From contig NZ_AZUN01000001.1 of NCBI RefSeq assembly GCF_000527095.1, positions 930,001 through 994,000 of the forward strand: a stretch of 64,000 nucleotides of DNA, written 5' to 3'. Positions 27,276 to 36,273 of this stretch are shown piece after piece. The translations under genes were made by a program, and so were the position numbers. How positions within the stretch are numbered: position 1 is the stretch's first letter; each line of letters starts with the position of its first letter. Under the pieces are notes generated by a model. The model ran no database searches. It saw nothing but the letters and a program-made list of their open reading frames with translations, and was not told where the DNA came from. The DNA is from Methylomicrobium lacus LW14. Lineage in GTDB: Bacteria > Pseudomonadota > Gammaproteobacteria > Methylococcales > Methylomonadaceae.

Positions 27276-29519
27276 ATGCTGCATGTAAAACCCGCTTGGA
27301 AAAACTGGCAACTGCTCACAGAAAAGGGCCGGCACATTTGGGCATTCAAGTCCGGTTCGAACCCTATCGATACGCATCTACAAAATGCCGATGCCATCTC
27401 GGATGAAGAAATAGCACAATTTGCCGAAGATTTTCAGTTCGACAAATTCAATAACCCAAATTCTGCCGATAAGGTCTACCGGCACGCAGCGATTAACGCG
27501 AAGTTCCAGGAGTTTACCGGACAAATCCCGCAAGCAGAAAACCCCGAAGAGCAAACAGTCATCGAGGCGCTGATCAAGGGCATCAATTACTTTTCCACGC
27601 TTCAAAGTGAGGATGGTCATTGGCCGGGTGATTACGGCGGCCCGTTATTTCTGTTGCCAGGCCTGCTGATCGCTTCCTATCTTGCCGAGACGCCGTTTCC
27701 CAAAGCGCACCGGGAAATGATGAAGCTGTATTTATTCAATCATCAAAATAAGGATGCCGGCTGGGGCATGCATATTGAAGGCGAATCGACCATGTTCGGT
27801 ACCGTGATGCAATATGTGTCATTGCGCCTTCTGGGAGTGGATAAAAATCATCAGCAACTGGTCGAAGCCAGAAATTGGATCAAAAGTCATGGCGGCGCAA
27901 CCGGCATTCCTTCTTGGGGGAAGTTTTATCTGGCTGTTTTGAATCTGTATGACTGGCAAGGTTTTAACAGCCTGTTTCCGGAAATGTGGTTATTTCCGAA
28001 GTGGCTGCCGGTGCATCCCTGGCGCTATTGGTGCCACACGCGCATGGTTTACCTGCCGATGGCCTATTGCTATGCGCAGCGGATTAAGGCGCCCGAAAAT
28101 GAACTGATTTTGTCGTTAAGAGAGGAAATTTATAACGAAGATTTCGCCGCTATTGATTGGCCGAAGCAGCGCAATGCGGTGTGCGAAAAAGATTGCTATA
28201 CCACGCCGTCTCCGGTGCTGAAGTGGATGAACTTTTTTACCAATAACTATGAGAAATTCAAATGCTCTTGGTTGAGAAAAAAGTCTATAGACTATATTTT
28301 AAAGTATCTCCATGCGGAAGATCAGCAAACCCACTACATCAACATAGGCCCCGTCAATCAAGCGATTAATTCGATTTGTATGTGGCATGCTTGCGGCAAG
28401 GATTCCGAGCCATTTAAACGGCATGTGGCGCGCTGGTATGATTATTTATGGGTTGCCGAAGACGGCATGAAAATGAGTGGCTACAACGGTTCGCAGCTTT
28501 GGGATACCGCTTTTGCAACCCGCGCTATGCTGGAGAGTGACCTCGGCAAATTGTTTCCGGCGACGATTGCAAAAAGTTATCGCTTTATCGAACTCTCGCA
28601 AATCCAAAGCGAGCACTCGACGCATGCCGAGTTTTTCCGGCATCCGATGATCGGCAGTTGGCCCTTTTCAACCGCCGAAAACGGCTGGCCGGTTGCGGAT
28701 TGCACGGCGGAAGGCTTAAGCGCCGCGTTAGCCGTTCATCATTCTGGCCTGATCAGACCGACGATCGATGCGACGCGTATTAAAAAGGCCGTTGATGTTA
28801 TACTCTCTTACCAGAACGATGATGGCGGCTGGGCAACCTATGAATTGACGCGCGCGCCCAAGTGGCTGGAAAAGCTCAATCCTTCTGAAGTGTTTGCCGA
28901 CATCATGATCGATTATTCCTGGACCGAATGTACGGCGGCCTGTGTGATTTCGTTACTCGAAATTCAGGAAACTGATCCCGCTTATAGAAGCAACGAAATT
29001 CGCCAAGCGATCAGCGCAGGACTCAATTTTATCCTTAAACAACAAAAGCCCGACGGTTCTTGGTATGGCGGCTGGGCGGTGTGTTTTACCTATGCGACTT
29101 GGTTCGGCGTGGAAGCGCTCAGCAAGGCCAAGGGTAAGGGATACTATGACGATGCGGCCTTAGCGGCCAGCATCAGCAAAGCCTGCGCCTTTTTAGTCGG
29201 TAAACAAAAAGCGGATGGCGGCTGGGGAGAAACGTTTAAATCCTGTTCAACCTTGGTTTACACCGAGGCCGAGACATCTCAAGTGGTTAATACCGCATGG
29301 GCGTTGCTGGCGCTGATGGCCGCTGAGTTTGGCGAAAAGGAAGTGATCGAAGCAGGCATCCAGGTATTGTTGAGTAGACAAAGCCGCATCGGCGATTGGC
29401 CGCAGGAAAGCATTTCCGGCGTTTTTAACTATAACTGCATGATCACCTATGCCAATTACAGGAATGCTTTTCCTATCTGGGCGTTGAACCGATACTACAG
29501 ACGGACTATTCAGGGATGA
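27276..29519 (+). CDS. osc: Oxidosqualene cyclase (lanosterol-synthase type)
   Basis: A 747-residue terpene cyclase that converts 2,3-oxidosqualene to a tetracyclic sterol. The catalytic motif DCTAE (Asp475) marks an oxidosqualene cyclase; squalene-hopene cyclases have DxDD instead. QW-type repeats are present, for example QKADGGWGETF and QKPDGSWYGGW. At the product-determining sites, Val473 corresponds to the Val of lanosterol synthases, whereas Tyr403 (SGYNGSQLWDT) corresponds to the Tyr seen in cycloartenol synthases and Asn469 to neither. It lies 79 nt after the SnoaL-like gene and overlaps or abuts the squalene monooxygenase gene. Confidence 0.95.
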   Translation: MLHVKPAWKNWQLLTEKGRHIWAFKSGSNPIDTHLQNADAISDEEIAQFAEDFQFDKFNNPNSADKVYRHAAINAKFQEFTGQIPQAENPEEQTVIEALIKGINYFSTLQSEDGHWPGDYGGPLFLLPGLLIASYLAETPFPKAHREMMKLYLFNHQNKDAGWGMHIEGESTMFGTVMQYVSLRLLGVDKNHQQLVEARNWIKSHGGATGIPSWGKFYLAVLNLYDWQGFNSLFPEMWLFPKWLPVHPWRYWCHTRMVYLPMAYCYAQRIKAPENELILSLREEIYNEDFAAIDWPKQRNAVCEKDCYTTPSPVLKWMNFFTNNYEKFKCSWLRKKSIDYILKYLHAEDQQTHYINIGPVNQAINSICMWHACGKDSEPFKRHVARWYDYLWVAEDGMKMSGYNGSQLWDTAFATRAMLESDLGKLFPATIAKSYRFIELSQIQSEHSTHAEFFRHPMIGSWPFSTAENGWPVADCTAEGLSAALAVHHSGLIRPTIDATRIKKAVDVILSYQNDDGGWATYELTRAPKWLEKLNPSEVFADIMIDYSWTECTAACVISLLEIQETDPAYRSNEIRQAISAGLNFILKQQKPDGSWYGGWAVCFTYATWFGVEALSKAKGKGYYDDAALAASISKACAFLVGKQKADGGWGETFKSCSTLVYTEAETSQVVNTAWALLALMAAEFGEKEVIEAGIQVLLSRQSRIGDWPQESISGVFNYNCMITYANYRNAFPIWALNRYYRRTIQG

Positions 29520-29566
29520 CCAATGAAGCAGCGCAGTTTAAAGCACTCGTATCCAGGGGGCTTAGT

Positions 29567-30880
29567 ATGAAACCAGAGTTTGACATCTGCATTATCGGCG
29601 CCGGCATGGCGGGTGCCACCATTGCCGCTTATCTCGCACCCAAAGGCATCAAGATCGCGTTAATCGATCAGTGCTTTAAGGAAAAAAAGCGCATCGTCGG
29701 TGAATTGCTGCAACCCGGAGCGGTGCAGTCGCTTATGCAAATGGGGCTCGGGCAGTGTCTGGAGGGTTTTGATGCGCAGCCGGTTGAAGGTTATTCGCTG
29801 CTGAAAGGTGATGAAAAAATAACCGTTCCCTATCCGGATCACTTTAAAGGGACGGGTTTGCATAATGGCCGGTTGTTGCAGCGGATTAGAGCCTCGGCTC
29901 TGCAAAATGCATCGGTTAAACAAATAGACGGCAAGGCATTGCAACTGCTGGAAAATGAGCGGCAGGAAATAATCGGCGTGAGTTATAGGGAGTCACTCAC
30001 GTCCGAGATAAAGACCATTCATGCGCCCTTAACCATTACCAGCGACGGGTTCTTTTCAAATTTTAGAGAGCATCTCAGCAATAATGAAAAAACCGTGACG
30101 TCTTACTTTATCGGGTTGATTTTAAAAGATTGTGAAATGCCTTTTCCGAAGCATGGCCATGTGTTTTTATCGGGACCGACGCCGTTCATTTGCTATCCCA
30201 TTTCGAGCTTTGAAGTCAGGATTTTAATCGATTTTCCGGGTGGACAACTCCCCAGAAAATCGCTTCTGCAAGCGCATTTGGATGCGAACGTTACGCCTTA
30301 TATTCCCGAAGGGATGCGCAGCAGCTATGAGCAGGCCTTGCAGGAAGAGGGATTTAAAGTCATGCCCAATCATTATATGGCGGCTAAACCGATCATCAGG
30401 AAAGGCGCGGTGATGTTGGGCGATGCGCTGAATATGCGCCACCCGTTAACCGGCGGCGGATTGACTGCGGTATTCTCGGATATACAGATATTGAGCGCCT
30501 ATTTATTAGCGATGCCTGATTTCAATAATACCGATTTGATTCATCAAAAAATCGAAGCTTATTACAGGGACAGGAAGAAGGCCAATGCTAATCTTAATAT
30601 TCTTGCGAACGCGCTATATGGGGTGATGTCGAATGACTTGCTTAAAACGGCTGTTTTCAAATACCTTCAGCGCGGCGGCGCCAACGCGCAGGAATCGATT
30701 GCTATCCTGGCCGGCTTAAACAAACATCATTTCTCTTTGATTAAACAGTTCTTTTCGGTGGCGGTGTTCGGCGCCTACGACGTGGTGCGAGAAAGTAGTG
30801 CGAACCTTCCCAAGGCCATAAAAATCCTCTCGGATGCGTTCACCATCATCAAGCCCTTGGCTAAAAATGAGCTTTGGTAG
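29567..30880 (+). CDS. sqmo: Squalene monooxygenase (squalene epoxidase)
   Basis: A flavoprotein of about 437 residues that makes 2,3-oxidosqualene from squalene. The FAD motif IGAGMAGATIAAYLA is at the N-terminus, followed by the family motif RIVGELLQPGAVQSL, then GDALNMRHPLTGGGLTAVF, the GD and C-terminal FAD elements. The start at ATG 29567 is favoured by AGGGGG 7-9 nt upstream; an alternative ATG at 29516 overlaps the cyclase stop and adds 17 residues. Together with the cyclase and CYP51 it forms the first three dedicated steps of sterol synthesis. C4-demethylation and C14-reduction genes are not in the window. Confidence 0.92.
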   Translation: MKPEFDICIIGAGMAGATIAAYLAPKGIKIALIDQCFKEKKRIVGELLQPGAVQSLMQMGLGQCLEGFDAQPVEGYSLLKGDEKITVPYPDHFKGTGLHNGRLLQRIRASALQNASVKQIDGKALQLLENERQEIIGVSYRESLTSEIKTIHAPLTITSDGFFSNFREHLSNNEKTVTSYFIGLILKDCEMPFPKHGHVFLSGPTPFICYPISSFEVRILIDFPGGQLPRKSLLQAHLDANVTPYIPEGMRSSYEQALQEEGFKVMPNHYMAAKPIIRKGAVMLGDALNMRHPLTGGGLTAVFSDIQILSAYLLAMPDFNNTDLIHQKIEAYYRDRKKANANLNILANALYGVMSNDLLKTAVFKYLQRGGANAQESIAILAGLNKHHFSLIKQFFSVAVFGAYDVVRESSANLPKAIKILSDAFTIIKPLAKNELW

Positions 30881-30897
30881 CTGACAACGCCGGTTAT

Positions 30898-31545
30898 TCA
30901 AGTTTGATAGTCATTTCGCCCCGGCGCTTTTGACATAATTCCCGCGCGTTCGGCCAGGCGTACCAGATCGGCCAATGAACGGGCCTTGAGTTTCGTCATT
31001 AGATGAGCGCGGTGGACCTTGATCGTTTTTTCGACCGTACCGAGGTCGGCGGCGATTTGCTTGTTGAGCTTGCCGGCAACAACGTGTTCCATGACTTCCC
31101 GCTCGCGCGGAGTCAGCGTCGCGAGTTTCTGATGGATTTCACCCCATTCGGCGCGAGCCTGCTGGCTCATAAGGTCCTTTTCGAAGGCGGCATGGATGGC
31201 GGCGGCCAAGTCTTGGCCGTTCACGGGTTTGGTCAGGAAATCGACGGCGCCCTGTTTCATCGCCTGGACACTCACCGGAATATCGCCGCGCCCGGTCAGA
31301 AAAATGACCGGTAATTCGATGCCTCGAGCGGCAAGTTCCTTTTGCAACTCGAGTCCATTGAGATCGGGCATCGAAAAATCAAGCACCAGACAGCCGTGGG
31401 TTCCCGGTTCGTATTGTTCAAGAAACTGATACGGCGTACCGAATGTCATCACTTTCAATTCCATCGCGCGCAGTAGCAGCGCCAGAGCTTTCAATACGGA
31501 AGGGTCGTCGTCGACCATAAACACGATCGGAGCGGGCTCGTTCAT
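30898..31545 (-). CDS. FixJ-type response regulator
   Basis: A 215-residue regulator with a receiver domain (VFMVDDDPSV near the N-terminus, phosphoacceptor Asp56 in LVLDFSMPDLNG, Lys in FLTKPV) and a LuxR-type DNA-binding domain (LTPREREVMEHVVAGKLNKQIA, then TIKVHRAHLMTKL). The start at 31543-31545 has GGAGAG upstream and overlaps the kinase stop codon (ATGA), so the pair is co-translated. It is convergent with the squalene monooxygenase gene, 17 nt apart. Its targets may carry the 17-mer found before the kinase and the sulfatase. Confidence 0.92.
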   Translation of the reverse strand: MNEPAPIVFMVDDDPSVLKALALLLRAMELKVMTFGTPYQFLEQYEPGTHGCLVLDFSMPDLNGLELQKELAARGIELPVIFLTGRGDIPVSVQAMKQGAVDFLTKPVNGQDLAAAIHAAFEKDLMSQQARAEWGEIHQKLATLTPREREVMEHVVAGKLNKQIAADLGTVEKTIKVHRAHLMTKLKARSLADLVRLAERAGIMSKAPGRNDYQT

Positions 31546-33401
31546 GCGTTCTCTCCAGAATATAAAGGCAGCGTCAGATGAAAGACCGCGCCTCTGTCGT
31601 TTTTGTTGGTGGCCCAGAGTTGCCCGCCGTGGGCGGTGATGATGGTCCGGCAAATAGGAAGTCCCAAGCCCATGCCATGCAATTTGGTCGTGAAGAACGG
31701 TTCAAAGATATTTTCCAAATTTTCAGTGGGAATTCCCGGACCTTGATCGACGACGGATACCTGGGCGCTATTATTGCAGGTTAATTGGGTGCGGACAAAT
31801 AGTCGGCGTTGGCCTGCTACTGTGTACGACATCGCTTCACAGGCATTCATGATCAGGTTTAGCAACACTTGCTGGAGCTGCACGCGATCGCCTATGACGG
31901 CAGTAAGTTGCTGATCGAGGTCAACGCTCACTGCAATATTGTTATTCACCAAATCGCTGTGTAGGAGTTTCAGGACATCGCGTACTACCTTATTCAGATC
32001 GACCGGCAGGTGTTCTATCTCGCACCTCTTGAGCAGTAGGCGCAAGCGGTGGATGATATCGCCGGCGCGCCTGTTCTCGGCGACTATGTCGTTCAAAATG
32101 TCACGAACCTCGGCAAGATCAACGACGTCGCGAGAGAGGAAACGCTGGACGGCCTGGGCATTGCTGAGAATGGCCGTTAGCGGCTGGTTCAATTCATGCG
32201 CCAGCGAACCGGATAGCTCGCCTAGCAGGGTCACTCGCGAAAGGTGCGTTAGCTCATTGCGTTGCTGTTGCACCTCCAGTTCCGCGTGTTTGCGCCGGGT
32301 AATATCGATCGAAACACCGAGCATTCGCAGCGGTTGATTATCATCGCTGAATTCGATGCGGCCGCGGGAGTGAAACCAGTGAATCTGGCCATCCGGCATC
32401 TTAAGGCGGTATTCGCTCTCAAAATTGCCGTTCCCCATCATTGATTTTTCCACTGCCAACCTGACTTGCTCGCGATCCTCGTCATAAATGATGCTCAATA
32501 AGCTGCCGAAACTGATTTTCTGTGGCTCGGAGATGCCGTACAAGGTAAGCGTTTTATCCGTGCTCCAAATGTGATCATGCACGATGTCCCACTCCCACAG
32601 CCTCAGTTCCGCGGCGCTCGCCGCCAGTCTCATGCGTTGTTTGCTAATGCGCAATTCGGCTTCTCTGGCCTGCAACCGTTGAGAGAGTTGTGCCGAGTGC
32701 AACATATCGCAGCTCAGCTCATAAGACATGGCGAGAAGAATCGGCATGAAGGAAAGGCCGCCTATATAGGGCGAGTCGATAATTCCGGCGTTCACCAGCG
32801 CGGTATGGCCGACCGCTGTGAGCAGGAAAATGGTGATGCTGGCGCTGAAAATGACGGCGCGGCGGTGGCCCGTGTCCGTCCCTCCGCGCCACATGGTGAA
32901 TGCCGCATCCACCACAAAAGCCGCGAGAACCAGGGCGCTGAGCGGGCCGACGAAATACCAGGGATTGAGCAAGCCCAGAGGGAGGGAGACCGTTTCATCG
33001 CCCCAAACCGTGATCTGTTTGAGGCCGGTGATTTCGTCGAAAAACAGGTTCTGTCCGGTGGTTAAACTCAGGGTTAGCGCCAGCACGCGCAGAACGACCA
33101 CCGTCCAGGCCAGCCAGGCGCGGCCGGCATCGAAATAACAGCGTACGAAGCACACAATCGCCACCCAAAGCACCAGAATGGGAAGATGGCTCCAGCGTAG
33201 AATGAACGCCATTTGTTCAATGGAAGTCGTGCGCATGGCCATCAATTCCATGCCGGTGATGACGGCGGCAGCGACGGCGGCGACAGCGAAAGAAAAATTC
33301 GCCCACGGCTTGATGCCCTTAGCCCATAAGAATAGGTGCAGCAGTGCAAAGGTCAGGGAAGTCGACGCCAGCATGGACCATAGCACTGTAATCCAGCTCA
33401 T
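31542..33401 (-). CDS. FixL-like membrane sensor histidine kinase with one PAS domain
   Basis: A 619-residue kinase. Residues 1-230 contain about seven hydrophobic segments, an integral membrane sensor. A PAS domain of the PAS_3 type follows (about 255-370, with YRLKMPDGQIHWFHSRGR). The HisKA dimerisation region has LSGSLAHELNQPLTAIL with phospho-acceptor His402, and the HATPase_c domain shows NLIMNACEAM, VDQGPGIP and GMGLGLPI. The ELNQPL signature is typical of the FixL/DctB group. The input is unknown. It is translationally coupled to the FixJ-type regulator. Confidence 0.92.
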   Translation of the reverse strand: MSWITVLWSMLASTSLTFALLHLFLWAKGIKPWANFSFAVAAVAAAVITGMELMAMRTTSIEQMAFILRWSHLPILVLWVAIVCFVRCYFDAGRAWLAWTVVVLRVLALTLSLTTGQNLFFDEITGLKQITVWGDETVSLPLGLLNPWYFVGPLSALVLAAFVVDAAFTMWRGGTDTGHRRAVIFSASITIFLLTAVGHTALVNAGIIDSPYIGGLSFMPILLAMSYELSCDMLHSAQLSQRLQAREAELRISKQRMRLAASAAELRLWEWDIVHDHIWSTDKTLTLYGISEPQKISFGSLLSIIYDEDREQVRLAVEKSMMGNGNFESEYRLKMPDGQIHWFHSRGRIEFSDDNQPLRMLGVSIDITRRKHAELEVQQQRNELTHLSRVTLLGELSGSLAHELNQPLTAILSNAQAVQRFLSRDVVDLAEVRDILNDIVAENRRAGDIIHRLRLLLKRCEIEHLPVDLNKVVRDVLKLLHSDLVNNNIAVSVDLDQQLTAVIGDRVQLQQVLLNLIMNACEAMSYTVAGQRRLFVRTQLTCNNSAQVSVVDQGPGIPTENLENIFEPFFTTKLHGMGLGLPICRTIITAHGGQLWATNKNDRGAVFHLTLPLYSGENA

Positions 33402-33842
33402 CGAAAGACCGCCGAATTGAAGTTCATTCCGGTGACCGGATGCCTAAGCGAGGCAATTAGGAGCGGAAATGCCATCCAGATTATCCAATGGGTGAATGAA
33501 CACATTTTTTGCAATGAAAGCATCATGCCGAAACACGGAGCCTGAGAAGGACGTGTTCTGTTGTGTCCATTGAACAATTAGTTCGACCAGGAACTTTGTG
33601 TTTCGATTCAAATAAACTAAGCCTAAAGTCCAATAGCCGCGAATTGTAATCGCAAGTAATATACCATGAAAAAAATGCGTAATTCAATTTTAATAAACCA
33701 TGAGAGCATGAGTTAGTCGTGCTGCATGTTCAGTATAGACGTAGAGATTGAGAAATGGTTGAACCGATCTTTGTCATTTTTTTCAAGCTGGTAAGAACTG
33801 TTTTCCGGAGATCTTGCATCTCGATAAGCATCAATTAACACA
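33402..33842. other. Divergent intergenic region upstream of the FixL-like kinase
   Basis: About 440 bp, AT-richer than its surroundings, serving the kinase (minus) and the DUF4105 gene (plus). It contains the second copy of AGCCTAAAGTCCAATAG (33620-33636). No further structure is evident. Confidence 0.45.
33620..33636 (+). promoter_or_regulatory. Shared 17-mer AGCCTAAAGTCCAATAG, copy between kinase and DUF4105 genes
   Basis: Identical to 16351-16367. It is 219 nt from the kinase start and 207 nt from the DUF4105 start, close to the 204 nt seen before the sulfatase. Autoregulation by the adjacent FixLJ-type pair is plausible. Confidence 0.4.
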
Positions 33843-34847
33843 ATGAATCGTATGGGGAAGTGGATCAAGACGATATTGATGGGATTGACCCTGTTAGGAA
33901 CCACCCTATGGGGAGCCTTTGCCGTCTATTTTGGCGATTCCGGCAACGGCATTGCCCAGACTGCCGTAGCATTAGTGTTTTTATTGTGCGGGTTGGCGAC
34001 GTTGATCTGTTTGGGATTTCCGCATTGGCGCCCGCGAGTATTACCGGCTTATGCGATTCTGTTCGGGTCCATTCTGACGTGGTGGGTTTTGATTCGCCCT
34101 TCCAATGAACGCTTATGGCAACCGGATGTCGCCAAGTTGGCCTATGCCACTTTCAATGGCGACAAAATCACGGTGCATAATATCCGCAATTTTGCCTACC
34201 GGAGCGAGTTTGATTATCAGCCTGCCTATTACACCAAAACTTATGACTTGAACAGGCTGGAGGGTATGGACCTGATTGCGGTTTATTGGATGGGCCCCGC
34301 CATTGCGCATACGATTCTGAGTTTCTGTTTCGGCGGCAATGAACATCTGGCCGTTTCGATCGAAGCGCGTAAAGAGCAGAATGAAGGTTATTCGACGATC
34401 AAAGGTTTTTTCCGTCAGTTTGAATTGATCTACATCGTGGCCGATGAACGCGATGTGATACGCCTGCGTACCAACTATCGTAAGGACCCTCCGGAGCAGG
34501 TTTATCTTTATCGATTACAGGGGCCGCTTGAAAACGCCAGGCGCCTGTTTCTGGAGTATATGAGAAAGATCAATGCGTTGAATGTCGAGCCGGAATTCTA
34601 CAATACCTTGCTGGATAATTGCACCACGGTGATCTGGCTTAATACAAGGATCAATCCGGAACACCTGCCGTTTTCCTGGAAAATTCTGCTGAGCGGTTAC
34701 CTGCCGGAATACCTGTACGAATTCCATAGGCTCGATTCACGCATTCCTTTTTCCGAATTACAGCAGCGGGCCCATATCAATAGCCGGGCTCAGGCTGCCG
34801 ATCTGGCGTCTGATTTTTCAACGCGTATCCGTGTGCCTATAAGGTAA
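33843..34847 (+). CDS. DUF4105 (Lnb-type periplasmic) domain protein
   Basis: A 334-residue protein with three N-terminal hydrophobic segments (about 8-28, 38-58, 67-85), followed by a periplasmic DUF4105 domain. Visible motifs are NIRNFAYRSEFDYQPAYYTK and the Cys-containing DNCTTVIWLNTR near residue 260, preceded by VEPEFYNTLL; together with His in NEHLAVSIEARKE these suggest a papain-like fold. This domain is linked in the literature to outer-membrane lipoprotein acyl processing in Bacteroides (Lnb), but in Proteobacteria its role is open. It lies 34 nt before a lipoprotein gene. Confidence 0.8.
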   Translation: MNRMGKWIKTILMGLTLLGTTLWGAFAVYFGDSGNGIAQTAVALVFLLCGLATLICLGFPHWRPRVLPAYAILFGSILTWWVLIRPSNERLWQPDVAKLAYATFNGDKITVHNIRNFAYRSEFDYQPAYYTKTYDLNRLEGMDLIAVYWMGPAIAHTILSFCFGGNEHLAVSIEARKEQNEGYSTIKGFFRQFELIYIVADERDVIRLRTNYRKDPPEQVYLYRLQGPLENARRLFLEYMRKINALNVEPEFYNTLLDNCTTVIWLNTRINPEHLPFSWKILLSGYLPEYLYEFHRLDSRIPFSELQQRAHINSRAQAADLASDFSTRIRVPIR

Positions 34848-34881
34848 TTCTCTTTTATAAAATACCGGGGATAACTATATC

Positions 34882-36183
34882 ATGAATATTTTTACTCAAT
34901 GCTGCACGATCAAAACCGGATGCTTACTGTCATCTCTGTCAATAGCCGTTTTATTATCAGGGTGCGCCGGCATTGGTAAAGGCGTGACCGAAGCCATTCT
35001 GGAAAAAACCGAACAGGAAGATACCCGAGTGTGCCAGGTTTGGGGAAAACCTTTTGCCGGCATCGATGTGAATCTGGTCAAGAGTAAAGGTAAAACCAAG
35101 ATGCTGTTTGTGCATGGCGTCGGCGATCACATTCCAGGTTATACCACAGAATTCCTGGAGAAATTGGCCAAAGCGTTAAACTTGAGTGTGCGTTCGGAAA
35201 GCCAGAAAAATATTGAACTGGCTGCGCCTTTGGTTCCTGGCAAGAAGCTTGGCAATTTGCGTATCGCTCATCTTTTGAACGAAGAAAACGGCAAAGAGCT
35301 GACGTTTTATGAGCTCACCTGGTCCGAAATTACCCGGCAAGAAAAAGCGTTGCTTGACTTCGATAATTCCGGAGAATATGACTTCCGGCGGGCCAGGGTC
35401 AACAGCATGCTGAAAAGGTTCAGCAATGATACCGGCCCAGATCCGATTATTTACTTGGGGCAAAGCAGAGAGGCGATTCTGGCGGCCTACGCGCAGTCAT
35501 TTTGCTGGATGGCTAGCCGCGATTGGGAAGAGCTTCCCAGCAGCGGAGAACATGTTTGTTTGGGCCTGGATGATTCCGCCATTGACCATATCGCGAATGA
35601 TGATTATGTGGTGATCTCTCATAGCCTGGGCAGTCGTATCGTGATTGACGGCATGCAGCGCATTGCGCATCTTCTGGCCAATCAATCAAAATATGCCACG
35701 GCAACTATAAAAGTGGCGGCCACGGAAAAATCCATGGCGGCGCTCCAGAACAAGCGCATTCCCATTTTCATGTTGTCCAACCAGCTGCCGATGCTGCAAA
35801 TGGGCCGGGAGCTTCCGGAAGTGGCTGGACAGCAAGCCAGTTATTGTGATCCTAAAGGCACTAATTATCACAAGCGTATGGTCAGCGAAACGTCGCTCAT
35901 CGCCTTCAGCGATCCCAATGACCTGTTAAGTTACGGCATACCTCCCGGCTATAGCGACAAATATCTGGATTCGAGATTATGCGCCAGTATCACCAATGTG
36001 AATATCAATGTCGCCAAAGTGATGGATGCCTTTGGCCTCACCGATGTCGCCAATCCCCTGGAAGCGCATGTGGGCTACGGTCAGGATGATCGGGTGATTG
36101 CGCTGATTGCCCATGGCATTGGCAATCAGCAAACATCACCGCTGATTAAGCAGCGCTGTGAATTTACCAAAACGGTTAAATGA
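34882..36183 (+). CDS. Lipoprotein with an alpha/beta-hydrolase-like domain
   Basis: A 433-residue protein with a signal peptide and lipobox (VLLSGCAG). It shows HGVGDHIPGY after a hydrophobic strand (KMLFVHGVG) and a nucleophile elbow VVISHSLGSRI containing Ser in SHSLG, as in alpha/beta hydrolases. The pair with the upstream DUF4105 gene suggests a shared job at the envelope, possibly lipid or lipoprotein handling; this is inferred from position only. A second hydrolase lipoprotein lies at 55 kb. Confidence 0.65.
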   Translation: MNIFTQCCTIKTGCLLSSLSIAVLLSGCAGIGKGVTEAILEKTEQEDTRVCQVWGKPFAGIDVNLVKSKGKTKMLFVHGVGDHIPGYTTEFLEKLAKALNLSVRSESQKNIELAAPLVPGKKLGNLRIAHLLNEENGKELTFYELTWSEITRQEKALLDFDNSGEYDFRRARVNSMLKRFSNDTGPDPIIYLGQSREAILAAYAQSFCWMASRDWEELPSSGEHVCLGLDDSAIDHIANDDYVVISHSLGSRIVIDGMQRIAHLLANQSKYATATIKVAATEKSMAALQNKRIPIFMLSNQLPMLQMGRELPEVAGQQASYCDPKGTNYHKRMVSETSLIAFSDPNDLLSYGIPPGYSDKYLDSRLCASITNVNINVAKVMDAFGLTDVANPLEAHVGYGQDDRVIALIAHGIGNQQTSPLIKQRCEFTKTVK

Positions 36184-36203
36184 ACGACTGAAACCGGCGG
36201 GGT

Positions 36204-36231
36204 GCGAGGCAAGGCTGCGGTGCAGCCTCGC
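36204..36231. terminator. Hairpin between convergent genes, possible terminator
   Basis: GCGAGGC at 36204-36210 pairs with GCCTCGC at 36225-36231, with an inner GGCTGC/GCAGCC stem as an alternative. It lies between the lipoprotein gene and the convergent SPFH gene. No T-run follows, so termination is uncertain. Confidence 0.35.
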
Positions 36232-36273
36232 CGATGCGAGACGGCTGTTCAACGCTGACGAATGCCATTTTTG

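Noticed and set aside
27276..29519. Squalene-hopene cyclase
   Set aside because: The catalytic motif is DCTAE rather than DxDD, the length fits oxidosqualene cyclase, and epoxidase and CYP51 genes adjoin it.
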